Shown here: positions 47,298 to 59,535 of the stretch, piece after piece
Layout of the letters: each line of letters starts with the position of its first letter
How positions within the stretch are numbered: position 1 is the first letter of the stretch
From: Peromyscus leucopus
Taxonomy: Eukaryota > Chordata > Mammalia > Rodentia > Cricetidae
NCBI RefSeq assembly: GCF_004664715.2
Contig: NC_051075.1
Coordinates: 33,314,504-33,378,503, forward strand
DNA length: 64,000 nucleotides
Reading direction: 5' to 3'
Notes under the pieces: model-generated
What the model was told of the DNA's origin: nothing
What the model saw: the letters and a program-made list of their open reading frames with translations, nothing else
Databases searched by the model: none
Translations under genes and position numbers: made by a program

Positions 47298-47654
47298 ACT
47301 CAAGATCAGAACCTGAAAATCATGCTTGATTTATTTATTTGTCTGACTTCCTCATCACAGTTCAATCTTGTCAATATGTGTCCTACAAAAATCTGCAAGC
47401 TGTAAGATCACCTCACCATTTACTAACTACTTATCTGAGGCCACTGTCACCTTCTGCTTGTGGGATAGACAGCTTCTAAAGTAAGTTTTGGTGCCTGCCT
47501 TTGTTTTCCATAGGCCTTGCTTAAAATTCATGTATCACCTTCAGGTAAAATCACTTGACATTGTTCCAAAGCTTTTAATAAAGCTTCACCATTCACCAAT
47601 ATCATCTTCTAGAATCCTCTGCTCTTCTTCATTTGTTCCAGGTATCTGTACCCT

Positions 47655-47865
47655 TTTCTTTACATTAAAAAAATTTATTTTATGTGTGCATGTGTGTCTA
47701 TACATTACATGTGTGCCTGATGCTCTTGGAAGCCTGAAGAGGGTATCGGATCTACTGGGACCGGAGTTATAGATGATTGTGAGCCGCCATGTGGGTGCTG
47801 TGATCAACCCAGGTCCTCTGGGAGAGCAACCAGTGCTCTTAACCACCAAGCCACCTTCCCAGCCC
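47655..47865 (-). mobile_element. B3-type SINE
   Basis: 'aatttattttatgtgtgcat', 'ggaccggagttatagatgat', 'gagccgccatgtgggtgctg', 'cagtgctcttaaccaccaag', 'ccaccttcccagccc'. Well conserved. Confidence 0.9.
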
Positions 47866-48048
47866 TCTTTACTGTAGGACCTCTCTCTTACCTCCACCAG
47901 CTTGAGCAACGTTTCCTCAATCAAATATCTTTTTGCACCCATCATTTAATCTGTTAAAGATTTACACTCAAGTTTATTTAATTCTTCTTTAATTCCCTAC
48001 AGAGGTAAGGGTATTTGGGGACCCACTCTCTTTTAGTTATCTTTTATA
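47866..48048. other. Unique DNA
   Basis: No gene or repeat family seen. Confidence 0.5.
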
Positions 48049-48243
48049 ATATTTATGAATGAGCCGGGCGGTGGTGGCGCAATCTTTAATCCCAGCACTT
48101 GCGAGGCAGAGGCAGGCGGATCTCTGTGAGTTTGAGGCCAGCTTGGTATCCAAAGCGAGTTCCAGGAAAGGCTCAAAGCTACACAGAGAAACCCTGTCTC
48201 AAAACAAACAAACAAACAAAAAACAAAAAATATCTATGATTGA
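48049..48243 (+). mobile_element. B1 SINE
   Basis: B1 from 48063 with an imperfect 14-bp duplication: 'atatttatgaatga' (48049-48062) and 'atatctatgattga' (48230-48243). The tail has 'aaac' units. Confidence 0.94.
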
Positions 48244-48381
48244 AACATTTAGAATATAAGCTTCCTTTAGGATTTATTTGTCCATGGCAATTCTTTCACC
48301 AGGTCAGATATACCAAGGTTGAACATAACATAGCATAAGTTTCTAATTCTTGGCATACTTGTATAAAGGGAACTTTTGAAT

Positions 48382-48586
48382 TATAAACTATTTTATTTTA
48401 TTTATTTATTTATTTATTTATTTTTGGTTTTTCGAGACAGGGTTTCTTTGTGTAGCTTTGCGCCTTTCCTGGAACTCACTTGGTAGCCCAGGCTGGCCTT
48501 GAACTCACAGAGATCCGCCTGCCTCTGCCTCCCGAGTGCTGGGATTAAAGGCGTGCGCCACCACCGCCCGGCTATAAACTATTTTA
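48382..48586 (-). mobile_element. Young B1 SINE with (TTTA)n tail
   Basis: Inverted B1 with a perfect 14-bp duplication 'tataaactatttta' (48382-48395 and 48573-48586). The tail has become (ATTT)n. It lies about 140 bp from the plus-strand B1 at 48049, forming an inverted pair. Confidence 0.96.
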
Positions 48587-49334
48587 AATATTCAGGGTTT
48601 GAACATGTTTAACCTTGTAGCCCTACCCCTTTCTTCTCTACCATCTTTGCTTTGGAGAATATTCATTAACTTTATATGTACTACATATTAAGTAAGCTTC
48701 CAAAATGTACAATAAAATTCAATTCCTGTCCTCTGAAGTCCTGAGCTGGTAAGCTAGAATTTCAAGGGAACTTGGGGGAAGCGTGAATGGACCTCACAGT
48801 TCACTCATGGAATGAGGGATGAATTGGCATCACTCCCTTCAGAACCTCTGCCTAATTGCCTCAAGGCTTAACAACTAGGGAATTATAACTTTTCATTCGA
48901 ATACTTTTACCTTGTAGCATAGACTTGTGGCATATCTGGTATTTTCATAAAATATCTTCATTCTGTGTCTTGATATAAAGCCCTAGTATATTAAATGTGA
49001 AGAACAGAATTCCACGTAAAAGCACAATATATAAAAGAAGACTACCCCTGGGTGATATGTGCATATATGTGTGAAGTCATCTATGGAGACACTGAGTTTA
49101 TAGACATATTTAAGAGTGTTTTAGCTGCTGTATTAGTCAGGAGTTGTTAATTCTTGGCATAAATTTCACCAGTGACTTGCCCTTGATGCTTTTAACAGAT
49201 CAAGTTCTTACCTTCTGAGTCTGATTTCCCCAAGTCTCTGATTAATTTTCAAGATGTTCTTTAAAGTGCCACATTCATTTCTCGGACTTGACCAGTAAAG
49301 AATAAAAACTATTTGCCATCTCGGATGAGTATAA
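48587..49334. other. Unique AT-rich DNA
   Basis: No gene or repeat family seen. Confidence 0.5.
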
Positions 49335-49465
49335 ATTTGCATATTTTATTGAGGAAAACTATGGCATGCTGTGGTAAAGTTACTTGCTTAAAATCATATA
49401 TGTTAGAATATGTCAAATCTGAGACATTGACCGCACTTCTGATGCTGTGAGTTTTACACTCACCC
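49335..49465 (-). mobile_element. MIR fragment (probable)
   Basis: 'tattgaggaaaactatggca', 'aaagttacttgcttaaaatc' and the rest follow the inverted MIR core 'gaggaaactgaggc...aagt.acttgcccaag'. Confidence 0.5.
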
Positions 49466-49564
49466 ATTCTCTTGGAAAGAATTTTGTCAAATGTTATTAC
49501 TTTAGGAAGCAAGTATGATTCTCTTTGTTAAATATTGTTTTGCAATTGTCTTTAAGGTGTTTTC

Positions 49565-49566
49565 TG

Positions 49567-49599
<33 letters not shown>
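49565..49599. repeat. (CG)/(CA)n microsatellite
   Basis: 'gcgcgcg' then about 14 CA units, all alternating purine-pyrimidine. Confidence 0.95.
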
Positions 49600-49604
49600 T
49601 TGAA

Positions 49605-52600
49605 TGTTGAATTGGTTAGCGGATAAAAAAATAATTTAATACACACAAACACACAATATGTATGGAGTCTCTTTTTTTTATTTTAAGGGTTTTGGGTTAG
49701 AACTTGACTAGTTTGATGTTATTGTTAAATGATGATCAAGAAAATGTTTTGATAAATTGTATCCCCTTTGACTTCATCTGCTAATATTTTTTTGTGAGTA
49801 AGAAACCCATATTATAAATATATTGTTTCAGGATCAATTTGTTGAATTGGATTAGAATTTCAATAATAAGAGGAAACATGACATTTGAGTGAGGAACAGA
49901 AAAAGAGGATAGAATCTTGGTCGGAAGATTTGTCCTTGTGAAGGTCAGAAGACTGAAGCATTGGAATGTTTTTACAAAATGATTATAAGCCCCAATCACA
50001 CTGTCTGTGGCATTTCCTGAAGGCTTGGGCAGAGATGCAAACACTCCACACTTCTGAACTTTACCCTGATCTTTAAATGTACTATCCTAATGTGAATAAT
50101 CTTGAGAACATAAATATGTTGACAGCTTAATGCTTCAACATTCCATTCTCATTGTCTGTATTTTCTTCCTTCACTGATGCTTGAATATAATTATAGGCAC
50201 TGCCTTAAAAAGGCTGCATTCAAAACCTACAAAAAGCTATTTTGCATTACAGAATTAAAAAGCCATTCACTTTAGAAACCAGAGAACTAACTCTGATTTT
50301 TAAATGACCTTTCCAAAGTCCCTAACACATTTAAGAGAAGGATGTCTATAGGGAGTGTTTGGTAAATTATTACATGCAGCATCTTGGATTCCTCAGCCAC
50401 TTGTTAGTGCATTTAGCAAAGTAAGCGTTTAGTACAGACTTTATATAAACTTACAGCAGACTGAAAAAAAAAGATATATTTTGAACACTCACAAAGGAAC
50501 AATATAACATTAATGATTTAATGGGTAGCATGACTATCAACTCAAAATAATGATGTTTTGTAACTGGAATTTATAAAAAAAGGAACTCATCAGTAATTCT
50601 TTGCTAAAGCAATGCTTACAGAAAAGCTAATTTAGTGAGCTTTGTATAGAAGCTTATTTTCTGCAGTGCTTTTCATGAAGACACTACATGAGTTAGAAAA
50701 TGATAATAAATGCCATTACCCATCCAAGTACCTTTTGTAGGAAGCTTTTCTTAACAACCATGTATTTTATATATCTAGCTTTCTCTTTTTATTCGCAGAT
50801 AATGTATATTGTAGGAAATTATATGAATGCTTATTTGTAAATAGCCTTCTAAAGTAGTTTTGTGCAGTAACATTTATTACAAGAGCCATATAATTAAATT
50901 ATCTTGGGATAGGATTAGAGGAAATATTGTAAGATTTTTTCATGGAATTTACTTGAGGGAAAAATGCAGAGTGTACTTAAAATGCTTAACTTTTTTTAAA
51001 TGTACAGTTAGGACTTGGAGAAGAGCACCTGTCTCTATCTTGTGACCAAAAGGTGTCATGGAGGCGATAAGGAGGAAGGCTTCTAGGATTCATCTTACTT
51101 AACTTTCTAGTTGGAGAGAATTTAAGCAGTTAATTAAAGACTGCCTTATTTGTATGAAAATAGAAAATTAGTAGGCTACTAGTTAGCATGTGACAACATT
51201 TACATAAGACAACTATGTAAAGTCAATAAATTTATCTCATTTTTGATCTTAGAAGAGTAATGTTACACACTCAAAAGATTAGTTTTATAAATAACCTTGA
51301 AATTATTCATTGAATGGAATATGAAAAGTTTACTTCTAAGAGGAAATGTATCATTTTGTTTTATAATATTGTGATAGAGTATATGCAAAGCAGAGTGATA
51401 TGACAAACAGAGGCTACCTTCCTTCATGTAGTGAGGAAAACATGTCTTTGGAGCCAGACATCTCTGGGTTTAATTTCTAGATCCACCATTTAAAAATAGT
51501 AATGTCCCATGTAATTTACTTATTAAATCTGTAATTGGGATTATTACTATATTTAATTTATTGTTTTGATGGATGTTTTATGCTAGCAATCTAATATTTA
51601 AAATCTAAGAAATATTTTATTTTAATAATTATATGCTCAAAAATGTTTAGGCTTGTAACATTCTTTCATGTTTTTTTATATCATGTTTTTTCACAAGTAC
51701 ACATTCTTCTTGTTTTTTTTATGCAACTCTAAACACATTCACCTTACAATATTGTTAATATTTATTCTCCAGTCTCTTTCTTCATATACATGCTCTAAAA
51801 ATTGTATTTGTTTTTCTGTGTTAGTGTCTTGGCAAATCTGAAAATACTGATGATTCTTGATAATGGTCTTTGCTTCATGATTGTTGGTGCAAGTAAGGAT
51901 GACCATGGTCCTTCCACATAGCAAGATTTTATTAATATTTCTTTTTACTAGTAGGATTCTCTTTCTAGCTTGTAAATACAGTTATAAATTCATTGGTCAA
52001 AAATACAGATCTGTTTAAAATAAATTTTTATCATGTTTGCAGTTTTTATTTCCTACCTAAGAATCAGGTACAGAATTTTATTCTCATAGTGCAATTGTGC
52101 ACATGATAGATCTTGACCTATATTGCTTAATTCTTTTTCTCAAGTTAAGTTTTCTCTGCATCATGGTTGGAGTATGTATTGTAAACTATATTTGAGTTTG
52201 GGGATTTATAGAGATATCAGTTATTGATAAAATAAAAATCTGAAAATTAAAAAATATAAAATAATGTAACAACTATTTTTAACATATTATTCCATATATC
52301 TTAAGTTTTTCATGGTGATTTAAATTAATAGTTAAGTAATTAATTTTGTTTTCTTGTGGAAGGGAAGTATATGTTCTAGCCATGAGTACAGTACTATTTT
52401 TACATTTCATTAACATGGAAATTATACAGAAATTCAGAGAGCCAATTATTGCTTATTTTTCATGATATTATAGTCTGCTCGTCATAGCTATTTTTTGTTT
52501 TGTGCGTATAGTAATTCTGCTTTCAAAAGCATGTGAGCCAATTCTCAAAAGGAAGGGACTGAATAAGAAGGCACACAGTTCTAAGGTGCCTTTCTACAAG

Positions 52601-52635
52601 AGTGCAAATTATCACTAGAATAAATGTATTTGGCT
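49605..52635. other. Unique AT-rich DNA
   Basis: Three kilobases with no gene; the only repeat I recognise is a MIR piece at 51430-51560. Short ORFs have no family likeness. Confidence 0.5.
51430..51560 (+). mobile_element. MIR fragment
   Basis: 'tctttggagccagacatctc', 'tgggtttaatttctag', 'gtaatttacttattaaatc' and a 'gtaattgggattattac' block fit the forward MIR core. Confidence 0.6.
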
Positions 52636-52640
52636 CTATT

Positions 52641-52641
<1 letters not shown>

Positions 52642-52702
<61 letters not shown>
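52642..52702. repeat. (CT)n microsatellite
   Basis: About 30 perfect CT units: a pure polypyrimidine mirror tract that could form a triplex. Confidence 0.97.
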
Positions 52703-52706
<4 letters not shown>

Positions 52707-52707
52707 G

Positions 52708-52730
52708 TGTTTGTGTGTGTGTGTGCATGC

Positions 52731-52775
<45 letters not shown>
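52708..52775. repeat. (TG)n with CATGCGTGCG interruption
   Basis: TG repeat broken once by 'catgcgtgcg'. Begins six bases after the (CT)n tract. Confidence 0.96.
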
Positions 52776-52780
<5 letters not shown>

Positions 52781-53010
52781 GGTCTGAACCAGAGCTTCAC
52801 ACAACTTGTAAGCCCTCTGTCATTGACCTAAATCCCCATTCCTCTCTTTACTTTTCACTTTCATTGTAAGACAAAATGTCGATGAATTGTTCAAAATAGC
52901 CTTGAACTCACCGTCGGAGTCCAGTAAGACCTTGAACTTGGAATTCTTCATCAGTCTTCCATGTAGCAGGGGTTAGATCACGTGCTGGTACCAACAGAAC
53001 TAGCTTGGTT
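52776..53010 (-). mobile_element. B4-type SINE, diverged
   Basis: 'actagggtctgaaccagagc', 'gtcattgacctaaatcccca' and then a B1-like half ('aaaatagccttgaactcacc') match the inverted B4 fusion layout. Confidence 0.6.
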
Positions 53011-53334
53011 GGCATAGTATGTTTGAAATAATTAATGTTTTTTTTTTGTAGAAAGGAAAGTAGGACAAAAGCCCTCTGTTATCTACATCTTTCATGCTGT
53101 ATAATGTTTGTTTAGTATGCACTTATATCCTCTAAGCATTGTTTCATGCCTTATCTGAGCATACTACTTTTAAAAATAGAAAAGATTGTGTTCTGACACC
53201 TCTACTTTAGGAAATAATATAGTTATCGCATTAATGGTTAATAGCAAATAATGAGACCACATTGGCTGAGGCCTGTGCAAACATTGCATCTGTACTATAT
53301 GTTGCTTCATCAGGTAAAACACAGCCCAAGAAAG

Positions 53335-53341
53335 AGAGGAG

Positions 53342-53407
<66 letters not shown>
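53335..53407. repeat. (GA)n microsatellite
   Basis: About 35 GA units, nearly perfect. It is the strand complement of the (CT)n tract about 640 bp to the left. Confidence 0.97.
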
Positions 53408-53409
<2 letters not shown>

Positions 53410-55265
53410 CAACTTCCCAATAGCACTGTGTCTAGGTTTTGGTTCTAAATCTGAAGCAAAGCTTTGTGAAACTAGAAAGAAGAAAATGCATCGAGGAAAT
53501 CAATGGAGAGATTCAGTTTAGATGGAAACACAAGATCATTTGCTACTTCACTCTTTATTTTAAGTTCTTTGTGGAAAATATACATGTGGTATAAAAGAAT
53601 CCTTAGGGCATTATGAAATGGTTTTCAGAAGTCATCAGAGAAAGTTATAATGGTAGAGTTGTTAAAATTCTAACTGGGTAAAACATTTGGAAATGGAGAA
53701 CATATATAGTGTAATAATTTTTCAAAATAATGGGCAAGATGACCTAATGAGACATTTCCATTTCCAGAATCTGTGAACCCTATAGTTTCATTGCACAAGG
53801 CAAAATTTTTTCTTCAGTGAGAGTTGTATGGCAAAATCCCATACATGCTTTGAAATTCATGGGCTAGCATTCTAGCCCATAGGGTAATGGTGTGTAAAGG
53901 CAATAGAAAGCACAATGAAATTGGGCCTCTGTGTATAATGGAGGCAAAATATAATTTTATTGTCCAGTGTAAATTGTATATTGCTTAGAGATGGACCCAT
54001 GTACTGTCCATTTAAAGGAAACTTAATTCTTTTCTGGAATTAATAAGTGCTTCATTGATCAATGTGTATCTTCATATGGGATGTGAATAAAATAACAAAA
54101 TGTTGAGCCCTTGACTAATGCTAGCAAAATTTGTAGAGGAAAATGTTTTATCCTTTACATAAATATTTAGTTTCTCAAAATCCCAATCACTTATATATTA
54201 TTAATCTTTATTACACTAATATAACTTAAGTCTTATCGTTCTTCCACTATAATGTTAATTGTCTTTTTATGACTTTGGGAGTATATTTCATCAAGCAAGA
54301 GTTATCAATCAATATTGTCTCCTTGTTCAGAAATTTCTTCAGACATCTATTAAATTACCTTTTTTGATCACCAAATATGTTTGTGTCATATATCAAAGTT
54401 TTCAAAAGTACAACTGTTTTACAAAATAATTTTTTTCATTTCATTTAAAATGACAGTAATATTATGAGTATTCTGAATATATCAAGACTCTACGTTAGTT
54501 GTGTTTGTTTTACTTTATTTTCTCACATTGTCTTTAAATGCATGTGCAATTTGCAATATATTTATTTTTTTTTCCTGAGGATACTTTAAAATGAGTTGGG
54601 AATATTAGTGTCCCTCATCACTAAATTCTCTAGAATGACTTCCTAGTAAGAAAGATATTTTCTTCATAGTCACAGTATGAATTTTAAATAATAAATCTTA
54701 AACCAATGTTACATTGTGAAGCAATCCAGACTGCCTATTCCTATTTTGTCGTATCAGTTTCCTCAATCCCCTGGATTAGATGTGGTACAGTGTTAGCTTT
54801 ACTATCCCTCAAGAGATGCTCAGCACAGTCTTATTGACCAGTCTAATATTGTCCAGGGAACCCATGTACAGACTATTAAAAAAAACTCAATTATTTTCTC
54901 TTACTAGTAGTTTTCTTTGTCTGTTTTGACAGGCATGTTTAAGAGAAAAGTTCACTCTGGGATGTCCCTGTTTGTGTAATTCTGTTTTTGTATGAATATA
55001 TTCAAATTCAGTATTCTTGTCATTCTGGGGTTTGCAACAAAGGAAGAGGTGTTTACATGACTCATTGCATGGCAAAGTAGGATTTAATGATTATATTAAA
55101 GTTAAAAATCCATTCTCATTTAAAACAAAAGAGCCATCCCAGCAAACATGGTAGGAAAAATCATCGCAATCTAAAGAAAGGCCTGTGTGAATAAACTTAT
55201 AGCTATAAACTGACTTGCCAATGAAGTGTCAAGTGATTTCCGCTTTTATCTGTATTTACCCCAGT
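53408..55265. other. Unique AT-rich DNA
   Basis: No gene or repeat family seen. Confidence 0.5.
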
Positions 55266-55269
55266 CCAA

Positions 55270-56170
55270 GAAGACAAATAGAAAAAAAATCAATATAAAA
55301 AAACCTAAAAAAAAATTGTATTTCCTGAATAAAATCCTATGTGATCAACAAAATGCTAACTGAACATGGTAATATAGTCAATATATAAGATAGCCAACAT
55401 ATAAAATCAATTATATTTCTATATAAAATAGCTGCCAGTGGAAAACTGAAACTTGTAAGATAATTAAGTTTCAAAAAAACAAAAAACTCCTTGGAGGCAG
55501 ATTTTACCATGTCGCTAGTCTGGTTTGGAGCTCACTATGTAGATTGGGTTGGATTTGAAATTGCAGCAAAGCTCTTGCGTCTACCTTCTGATATTGGGCA
55601 CTATAGATACCATATATTTAACTCAAACATAAAATTCTTAGGAGAAACTTGTCAAAGTCTGAGTGTTTCTGGCTATATTTTCAGAAACCTTATAGAAATG
55701 ATCTATTCCATTGTCCTAGAAGATATCAAATGCCCATATTCCCCAAACATACTGGGAAGAATCCAATGATCTCAATTCAAATTCCAGAAAGTGTTCTTAG
55801 TAGAAATTAGTTACACACAGCACATGTATCTCCCCACACACTTGGAAATACATCAGATTAATAATTTTTGAATTTTTAAAAACAATGACATTGATGGAAA
55901 CTGCCTAATACCAAAAGTCACTAGGCATGCTTCAGTGTCAAGAGATTAGAGTCGTGTGCTATCATGAGAACAGAGAACTGATGAGGACTGTAGGTCCAGC
56001 AATAGCCATAGTAACATAGTCAATAGAGGTTCAATAAAAGTGTCAAAATAACAATTCGGAAAAGAAAATCTTTTAATCAAATAGTTCTGAAACATTTACA
56101 TATGAAATCAATCCTTATAGCTAACCTTGAAGGGCTTTAGCTCTACCAGAAACATAAGGTAAGACAAAAA
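55270..56170 (+). mobile_element. Ancient L1 ORF2 remnant with nested old B1
   Basis: 'aaatcaattatatttctata', 'attcttaggagaaacttgtc', 'catattccccaaacatactg', 'gaagaatccaatgatctcaa', 'gtcaatagaggttcaataaa' follow ORF2 reverse-transcriptase coding. Frame destroyed. A B1-like block splits it at about 55490-55605. Confidence 0.6.
55490..55605 (-). mobile_element. Old B1-like SINE inside L1
   Basis: 'agctcactatgtagattggg', 'ttggatttgaaattgcagca', 'ttgcgtctaccttctgatat' mirror the inverted B1 order at high divergence. Confidence 0.45.
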
Positions 56171-56459
56171 CTAAAAGTATGAAGAGGCATACTGAAAAGT
56201 ATCTTGCTATATTGTGTAGAAAAAACAAATCCACGAAGCAACATTGTCGGTTTGTGCAAACTGCTCTAACAGACACAAAATGGATGCTGTACAAACCACA
56301 AAAACCTTGTTTCTCAATGTTTAGGGGGCTAGGAAACCCAAGATCAAGGTGTCAGCAAATTCAGCATGTAGTGAGAGTACATTTTCTGATTTATGGATAG
56401 CTTTCTTCATGTCATAACCTCATTTTGTAGAAAGGAAGAGTTATTTTATGTATTGATTT

Positions 56460-56575
56460 GTTCCTTTTTGAGACAGGGCATTGCTAGGAAGGCCAACTTG
56501 GTTTCTAACTCAGGTCTTCCTACCTGAACCTTCCAAGAGCTGGGATTAAAGTGTGGGCTACATGAAATAGATGAC
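56460..56575 (-). mobile_element. Old B1-like SINE
   Basis: 'ctttttgagacagggcattg', 'ttctaactcaggtcttccta', 'gagctgggattaaagtgtgg' fit an inverted, shortened B1. Confidence 0.75.
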
Positions 56576-56579
56576 AATG

Positions 56580-57390
56580 TTAATCTTGTCACACATTCAT
56601 CAGCTTTATCATTTATTTTATGCTCTGTATTAATCATAGTTAAAAATTCAGGGAAGAGGGAACAAAATAATATTTTACATAGTACTATTTTAAACGGTTA
56701 ATTTTGAAGAAAATTAATGGGAAATAACCTAAATAATGAGTAACAAATATAAAAGGGATAGTTTTGCATATTGTGATTAGGGAAACCTCTTTGATATGAT
56801 GTAGAACACAGAACAGAAAGGGTTAGTTACCAAAAAGATTATGAAAGGTCTTAATAATAAGACAAATAGCCGCTTGCAGTTGTGCTCAGTACTCTCAGAG
56901 AGAAGCATTACATTTGCAGTTGCAGAATACCACCAAAGGAATAACTGAATATAGATGTGAAGTGTGACAAGGAGTTAAAGAGATGATGGATTTTTAGGGA
57001 TGTGTGATTTTTCTTGGATGAAGAAATGATTTGTGTCAAGAATAAAAGAAGGAGAAAGATAACAGGGAAAAATCTTTACACTTGGATCCTGGTATGTGAA
57101 GTAGAAAGTGACAGAATATGAGATGGGATATTATTATTTTTAAAAGAGAAAGGATCATGTGGAAATGAGCATCCCGTAAAAACAAAATCGGAGACAAGAA
57201 AAAGACCAGTAAGGAAATGACCTGGGAGTTGGGGGAGGGGAATGGTGATCTAACAAAAAAAAAAAAAAATGAGCATCCTATCTAATAACTTCAGATGTGG
57301 GCTTCATTCTAAGGACAGGCAGTTTCATATTTAAAATAATGCTAAAGACCAGATGGAAAGCTCTTTGAACAGAGCCCTTATTAATTAATT
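56580..57390. other. Unique DNA
   Basis: No gene or repeat family seen. Confidence 0.5.
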
Positions 57391-57394
57391 TACT

Positions 57395-57765
57395 TTTGTT
57401 TATTGCACATGGTCTGTAATATGTAGGTGTAGTGTGCATATGTGTGATGTGTTAGTGTTGTGTGCATGTAACACACTTGATGGGTGAAGGTCAAAGGGCA
57501 ACTTTTGGTGTCAGACTTCACTGTTCACCTTGTTTAAGGGAGGCTATCTTTTTATTCACTGCTGTATATGCCAGGCTAGCTGGTTCATGGGGTTCTAGGA
57601 GGCTCTCCTGTTTCTGCCTCCCTTCTCGACTTAGGCCGCTGGCATTGACGAAGCACACTGCCCCATCTAAGTTTAGGTAGGTGTGGGGCATTTGATCACT
57701 GGACCTCATACTTGTATGGCAAGCACTTTATCCATTAAGAAGCCTCCCAATCTCCATTAACACTT
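57395..57765 (-). mobile_element. B3/B4-type SINE, long and diverged
   Basis: 'gatgggtgaaggtcaaaggg', 'gcatttgatcactggacctc', 'atacttgtatggcaagcact', 'ttatccattaagaagcctcc' fit the inverted order of a B4-like fused SINE. Two overlapping ORFs on opposite strands are incidental. Confidence 0.6.
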
Positions 57766-58798
57766 CTCAGTCTTGAAGATAGCTTGATGAAAGTCACAGA
57801 ATAGAAAACTGTGACTTTAAGATAGGCACCGTAATAAATTTAGGAGACCTTTTCAAGCTGTTAGATCTTAAAGTTGAAAACTTAGCTGCTAATAATATAT
57901 GGGCAATGATATACGAGTATACAGTTAGACAGTACACAACACCTTGACTGTGTGCCAAATTGTGAATTAGGTAGACAGGTTTCCTTAGTTTTGTGTTTTG
58001 ATCTTTGGGGAAATGGAAGAGTGGAGCCCTTGAAATTACTCACATGAAATTTATGTAACCGTTGTCAGTTGGGAATTTGTAGGCTAGTTCAAGAAAAGGC
58101 AGATGAGAAGCATACATGGCCACCAGAAAATAGGGCCCAGGATAGCAAAGACAGGCCAATGAAAGACACTGAATCTTTGAATAGCTTAGAAAGCAACAGG
58201 GAAGGACCTGACATCCTGCCACTAATGTAAGGGTTTTAGACTGAGGAGGATCTTTGCCTGCTGGGTGTTAAAGAGGCTTGGGCTGAATTGAGAAGAAAAT
58301 CCTTGCCCATCAATCGGGGGATTGTGACTCAGACAGTGCAAAGCAGACACAGAGTAAATGTTTATGTCTCATAGAAAAGAAGCATAAAAATACAGAGAGC
58401 ATACCAACGTAATGTGCTAATCACATTTCATCCGACTTTTATTTTTTACTTTTAATTCCACAAAGAGGGATAACTATTAAGTTTTCCTGATAAACTTCAT
58501 TCTAAAAGGAAAACACATTTTCAGAATTTGACTCTGCTTGTTGCAAATTTGAAACTGACAAAAGTATTAAAATATATTCCCTCGAAACCTAGCTTAACTC
58601 CTATTATTCAATTAAAGCAATACTATCTAGAGTGTATAATATTGTTTACAAATTTATTAAAACTGTGATATGTTTCTAGAAAGAGGTGTGCCTAGGGTGT
58701 AAGTGACCTCCTTCAAGTCATGTTATTAGATACAGATTCAAAAGTATAAGAAGGCATGTCTGGTTTTACTGAACATCAAGGAAACAAGTAACCCAATT
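57766..58798. other. Unique AT-rich DNA
   Basis: No gene or repeat family seen. Confidence 0.5.
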
Positions 58799-59036
58799 AG
58801 AAAAGGGGGATATATCCTCCCCTCAGGCTCAGGGATCTACACGGAAGAGGAGGTAGGAAAGATAAGATCCAGAATGGTAGATGACTCCAGGAAAACAGTG
58901 TTTTCTGGACTGAGCAGGCCTGATACACATGAACTCCCAGAGATTGTGTCAGCCTGCACTAGACCTGTACAAGTTCAAACCAGATGAAAACCCCAGGCTT
59001 GTGAGGAGGATATGGATACAAAGTTTGACTCCTAAC

Positions 59037-59204
59037 CAAGAAGTTATTTTCTTTTTGTTTGTTGTTTGTTTGTTTCAAGACAGGGTTTCTCTGTGTAGTT
59101 TTGGTGCCTGTCCTGGATCTCACTCTGTGGACCAGGCTGGCCTTGAACTCACTGAGATCCGCCTGGCTCTGCCTCCCGAGTGCTGGGATTAAAGGCGTGT
59201 GCTG

Positions 59205-59249
<45 letters not shown>

Positions 59250-59374
59250 TTACTACCACCACCACCACCACCACCTCCTCCTCCTCCTCCTCCTCTTCCT
59301 CCTCCTCCACCACCACCACCACCACCACCACCACCACCACCACCACTACCAGCAGGTTCCAAGAAGCTCTTTTC
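59037..59374 (-). mobile_element. B1 SINE with triplet-repeat 5' end, nested in L1
   Basis: Inverted B1 body (about 59052-59203): 'caagacagggtttctctgtg', 'ggaccaggctggccttgaac', 'gagtgctgggattaaaggcg'. The B1 5' end is replaced by triplet repeats. An imperfect 15-bp duplication flanks the whole: 'caagaagttattttc' (59037-59051) and 'caagaagctcttttc' (59360-59374). Confidence 0.88.
59204..59346. repeat. Compound triplet array (CTA)n(CAC)n(CTC)n(CAC)n
   Basis: Four blocks: CTA units to about 59256, CAC to about 59274, CTC to about 59308, CAC to about 59346. The Thr, Leu, Pro and Val homopolymer ORFs across it are an artefact. Confidence 0.97.
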
Positions 59375-59490
59375 AACTGATACCTGCTGGGGAAAGTCTT
59401 CTTCAATAGAGTGTAATTGGGTATATCAGACACACTCCAGGGCAGGCCACATGCCCAGGTATCATCAGGCAGCATCAAATAGACTCCATG

Positions 59491-59533
<43 letters not shown>

Positions 59534-59535
59534 TT
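59491..59535. repeat. (TTTA)n microsatellite
   Basis: About 11 units at the site that carries (GT)n in the L1 copy at 39470. Confidence 0.96.
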
